64,000 nt of DNA from Methylococcaceae bacterium UBA6146. Lineage in GTDB: Bacteria; Pseudomonadota; Gammaproteobacteria; Methylococcales; Methylomonadaceae. A model generated the notes under the pieces. That model did no database searches. It was not told where the DNA came from and worked only from the letters and a program-made list of their open reading frames with translations. The position numbers were made by a program, and so were the translations under genes. Of this stretch, positions 61,445 through 64,000 are shown piece after piece. Within the stretch, counting starts at the first letter, position 1; each line of letters begins with the position of its first letter. The stretch is taken from the NCBI GenBank assembly GCA_002422395.1, contig DIUY01000009.1, forward strand, positions 62,306-126,305, given 5' to 3'.

Positions 61445-62239
61445 ATGTTATTAAAATTTTTTTGGCTTGCCGCATTGTTAAATACAACACCGGTCTTTGC
61501 AGCCTCTTTTGTTGATAATTTTGACGGTACGGGGCAACTGAGTGAGACCGGCGAAATGAGCAGTAGCCTACACCCCAACTGGTGGCTGAATTCCGGCGGC
61601 TATCTCTATTGGGCTGACGGGGTGGCCGGCACTGCGCAAGGTGAACTTGTCAACACTGACAGTTTCCGGTTGTTGTATACAGCGTCTAATGCAGTTGACA
61701 CCGACAATGGCTATCGGCCACAGAACATCCTTCGGTTAGTGACGCGCCCCAAATTTAAGGACTTCACGCAACAATTCTTTTTCAACATCCAAAAGATCAA
61801 TTTATCGGCCAGCCCGAACCGGAACCAATCCAATGGCGTGTTGTTCTTCCACCGTTATCAGGATGGCGACAACCTTTATTATGCGGGGATCAGGGTTGAC
61901 GGTTATGCGATTGTCAAAAAGAAACGTTTTGGCCGATACTATGAGCTTAAATCCGTGCCGGTTTATCCAGGGCATTACAACCGCGACACGCTCCCTAACC
62001 TGATCCCCACCAACCGGTGGATAGGGCTTAAGACAGTGATAGCGGATAACGCTAATGGCAACGCCGATATAACCCTGTACCTTAACGATGGCTTGCTAGG
62101 CTCAGGCTGGACTAAGATACTTCAGGTTGAAGATACAGGGGCTGATGCCGAGCGTATTTTAACGGAGGGCTATGCAGGAATCCGCACCGATTTCATGGAT
62201 GTGCGCTTTGATAATTACCAAGCGACCGAAAGCCAATAG
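61445..62239 (+). CDS. Secreted lectin-fold protein
   Basis: A 264-residue exported protein. The start MLLKFFWLAALLNTTPVFA at 61445 provides the signal peptide; a longer frame begins with non-signal residues. The mature part starts ASFVDNFDGTGQLSE and continues with strands typical of concanavalin-type sandwiches (FTQQFFFNIQKINLSA, NGVLFFHRYQDGDNLYYAGI, NADITLYLNDGLL, GYAGIRTDFMDVRFDNYQAT), a layout found in polysaccharide lyases and glycan-binding modules. No catalytic residues can be assigned. It closes the exopolysaccharide region and is convergent with nirK. Confidence 0.65.
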   Translation: MLLKFFWLAALLNTTPVFAASFVDNFDGTGQLSETGEMSSSLHPNWWLNSGGYLYWADGVAGTAQGELVNTDSFRLLYTASNAVDTDNGYRPQNILRLVTRPKFKDFTQQFFFNIQKINLSASPNRNQSNGVLFFHRYQDGDNLYYAGIRVDGYAIVKKKRFGRYYELKSVPVYPGHYNRDTLPNLIPTNRWIGLKTVIADNANGNADITLYLNDGLLGSGWTKILQVEDTGADAERILTEGYAGIRTDFMDVRFDNYQATESQ

Positions 62240-62241
62240 TG

Positions 62242-62262
62242 GCCGCTTAGCGGCGGTTTAGT
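62242..62262. terminator. Short GC hairpin between convergent genes
   Basis: GCCGC and GCGGC pair around TTA, followed on the plus strand by GGTTTAGTTTT. A plausible weak terminator for the 61445 gene. 62240-62378 has no gene. Confidence 0.4.
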
Positions 62263-62378
62263 TTTAATCATGAGCGGTGAAGAATTCTTGCCTGCAAATG
62301 GGGTTTAAAAATCTGGCTATTAATCCGGTTTGACACTGTAACCATCATGCGCGACGGCTATGGCGGTGTATGGGTATT

Positions 62379-63572
62379 TTACTGGCTCACTTGCTGATAA
62401 AGCTCTGGCTGATCAAGACCTTCAACAATCAACTCAGCCAACGCACCTTTATCAATAGCGCGTGACAAGCTGTGATCAACGAGTAAATATTTTCCTGGAA
62501 CTTCCGCAGTAAACTCAATCATAACCGCAGAACCTGGGGAGATGGTCGTTGTTTGAACATTTTTTAGCGGTGCGTTGGTGATAGCGCCATCTGGGTATAA
62601 CTTATCGAAGACTACGCCGATGATGTGGAAGTTGGCCGCAATATGTGAGCCGACACCGACAAACAAGCGAATTTTTTCACCTACTTTCGCTTTTAAAGCC
62701 CGATCGCCACTGAGTGAGTTGACTCTGCCATTAAACAGAAAATACGTTGGTTGTTCCGCCAATAGTTTCTCTTTGCTGAGCGCTTGAAAACCTTTCGCGC
62801 CGTACTTCACCGTCGTATAAAAATCGCCTTGCATCACATAAAATTCACGGTCGACTTTTATTAAACCTTCGGGCGGCTCTACCAGAATCATGCCATACAT
62901 ACCGTTGGCGATATGGGAAGGCACATGCGGACTGGCGCAATGGTAAACATAGATACCGGGATGCGTAGCTTTAAAACGGAAGCTTTTTTCTTCGCCCTGA
63001 CCTACCTCCATTAACGGCGCGCCGCCGCCGGGACCGGAGACGGCATGTAAATCAATGGAGTGAGCTGAGTGGCCGGCAGCGGCATGTTGCGCCGAGGTAT
63101 GCGCATCATGGCCTTGATGGACAGCGCCGGGCTTACCGTGACTCAAATGTATTTCCACCTGATCGCCTGCTCTAGCGCGAATAAATGGCCCAGGCACTTT
63201 GCCGTTGTAAGTCCAGTATTGATAGGTCACTTCGGGCATCATTTCCGCGACCAGTTCATCGGTGTAAAGGTCGACGCTAACCAATTGCGCTTGTGTCCGG
63301 TTAAGCGGCGGCGGCAAATCATCGGCACTGCGACCGATTTCATCGGTATCAAGTTTATGCGTTTCCACTGATTGCGCGGGCATGGCATGATGCATTTCGC
63401 TATCCGTGTGGACAGCCATTTCTTCCGCTGACATTGCTTTATGCTTTGCTTTTTCGGCTTGAACAGCGTTGTATTTAGCTTCCATTGCCTTGTACTTAGC
63501 TTCATCTGAACAGCCGGTTATTAAGCTACTTAGCGCCATTACAAGCAACAGTAAACGTCGGGATTTATTCAC
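62379..63572 (-). CDS. nirK: Copper nitrite reductase NirK, lipoprotein form
   Basis: A 397-residue two-cupredoxin enzyme reducing nitrite to nitric oxide. The lipobox LITGC (C21) implies membrane attachment. A helical charged segment (25-75) precedes the enzyme. Copper ligands: type 1 H171, C212, H220, M225; type 2 H176, H211, H316 (HSIDLHAVSGPGGG, YHCASPHVPSHIANGM, NFHIIG). Between residues 145 and 171 an unusual His-rich loop carries seven His. It follows the NarI-like gene by 20 bases on the same strand, so nitrate and nitrite reduction are probably co-expressed. Confidence 0.92.
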   Translation of the reverse strand: MNKSRRLLLLVMALSSLITGCSDEAKYKAMEAKYNAVQAEKAKHKAMSAEEMAVHTDSEMHHAMPAQSVETHKLDTDEIGRSADDLPPPLNRTQAQLVSVDLYTDELVAEMMPEVTYQYWTYNGKVPGPFIRARAGDQVEIHLSHGKPGAVHQGHDAHTSAQHAAAGHSAHSIDLHAVSGPGGGAPLMEVGQGEEKSFRFKATHPGIYVYHCASPHVPSHIANGMYGMILVEPPEGLIKVDREFYVMQGDFYTTVKYGAKGFQALSKEKLLAEQPTYFLFNGRVNSLSGDRALKAKVGEKIRLFVGVGSHIAANFHIIGVVFDKLYPDGAITNAPLKNVQTTTISPGSAVMIEFTAEVPGKYLLVDHSLSRAIDKGALAELIVEGLDQPELYQQVSQ

Positions 63573-63592
63573 GACAGACTCCTTTGCGCCAA

Positions 63593-64000
63593 TCAGCGCC
63601 TACGAACGACTTGATAAGGACGGGCAATATAGCCCAGCGGCACGCTCCAGACATGCACCAGACGGCTGAATGGGAAAACCAGGAATATTGTCATGCCTAA
63701 AAACAAATGCAATTTAAAGATGATTCCGATATTGCTGATTTGATCCGCCGCGCCGCTACGGAAAGTAACAATGCGTTGCGCCCATTCGGACAGCAGTATC
63801 ATATTGCCGCCATCACTGTGATAAAGCGATATAGGCAAGGTAAGCAGACCTAACGCCAACTGCACGCCGATGAGCAAAAGGATGAAAATATCCATGCGGC
63901 TACTGGTTTTACGAATGCGGGCATCGGTTAAACGGCGGCGTATCAATATATAGATACCTTTGGCGCAGATTCCGCCAAAAATGCCGCCGGCAACAACAGC
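63593..64000 (-). CDS. narI: NarI-like respiratory nitrate reductase gamma subunit (partial)
   Basis: The C-terminal 135 residues of a membrane b-type cytochrome; the frame is open to the right edge. Membrane helices include VVAGGIFGGICAKGIYI, IFILLLIGVQLALGLLTL and IGIIFKLHLFLGMTIFLVFPFSRLVHVWSVPLGY, the last with the conserved His ligands (KLHLFLG and RLVHVWS). The ending YIARPYQVVRRR is typical of NarI. It passes quinol electrons to nitrate reductase NarGH, which should be encoded beyond the window. Confidence 0.9.
   Translation of the reverse strand, partial: AVVAGGIFGGICAKGIYILIRRRLTDARIRKTSSRMDIFILLLIGVQLALGLLTLPISLYHSDGGNMILLSEWAQRIVTFRSGAADQISNIGIIFKLHLFLGMTIFLVFPFSRLVHVWSVPLGYIARPYQVVRRR

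Overview
The window comes from a gammaproteobacterium. Inference: probably a denitrification-capable methanotroph of the Methylococcales type, judging from heme d1 genes, NirK with a NarI-type subunit, PEP synthase plus fructose-1,6-bisphosphatase, an Amt transporter and COG2229-type small GTPases. No methane-oxidation gene is present, so the assignment rests on overall character only. Base composition is moderate, and the chromosome is rich in small palindromic mobile repeats.

Layout. 1-4.4 kb (minus strand): heme d1 genes nirF-D-L-G-H and, beyond an inserted Phd/PIN toxin-antitoxin pair, nirJ. 4.8-8.2 kb: two Ras-like GTPases, a receiver/HATPase protein without its phospho-acceptor His, and an unknown partner protein. 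A third GTPase lies at 12.0-12.5 kb beside an unknown gene and amt. 8.7-12 kb: DUF2380 protein, zinc-ribbon protein, rsmJ, gloB. 13.5-20.8 kb: amt with a sigma54-like promoter, ppsA, marR, SulP transporter. 21.2-25.4 kb: FGE-like protein, outer-membrane barrel, large lipoprotein. 25.6-30.5 kb: CPBP protease, rsmE, two DUF1566 proteins whose 3' ends look like diversity-generating-retroelement variable regions, fbp, SemiSWEET. 30.7-36.5 kb: two tRNA-Phe, DUF4126, ispD-ispF-truD, HAF-repeat protein, Hsp20. 37.5-39.4 kb: glmS.

39.5-62.2 kb is an exopolysaccharide region. It holds a GT2 synthase interrupted by one in-frame stop, a degenerate PgaB-like protein, a tandemly duplicated pair (small Ig-like secreted protein plus secreted polysaccharide deacetylase with carbohydrate-binding-like repeats), a TPR/deacetylase/beta-barrel fusion resembling PgaA and PgaB in one chain, a nucleotide-sugar dehydrogenase (VipA/WbpO type), a PAS histidine kinase with a single-domain response regulator, an M41-like metallopeptidase, and two secreted lectin-like proteins. 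With glmS next door, the parts suggest a partly deacetylated amino-sugar polymer, possibly containing uronate. 62.4-64 kb: lipoprotein NirK and the end of a NarI-like gene.

Three families of short mobile palindromes recur. Family A (109 bp) and family B (about 92 bp) share GGTRGTGG-type ends and are flanked by 8-bp target duplications. Family C shows no duplication and in one place sits inside a B copy. Individual insertions broke a small gene and created the stop codon of the response regulator.
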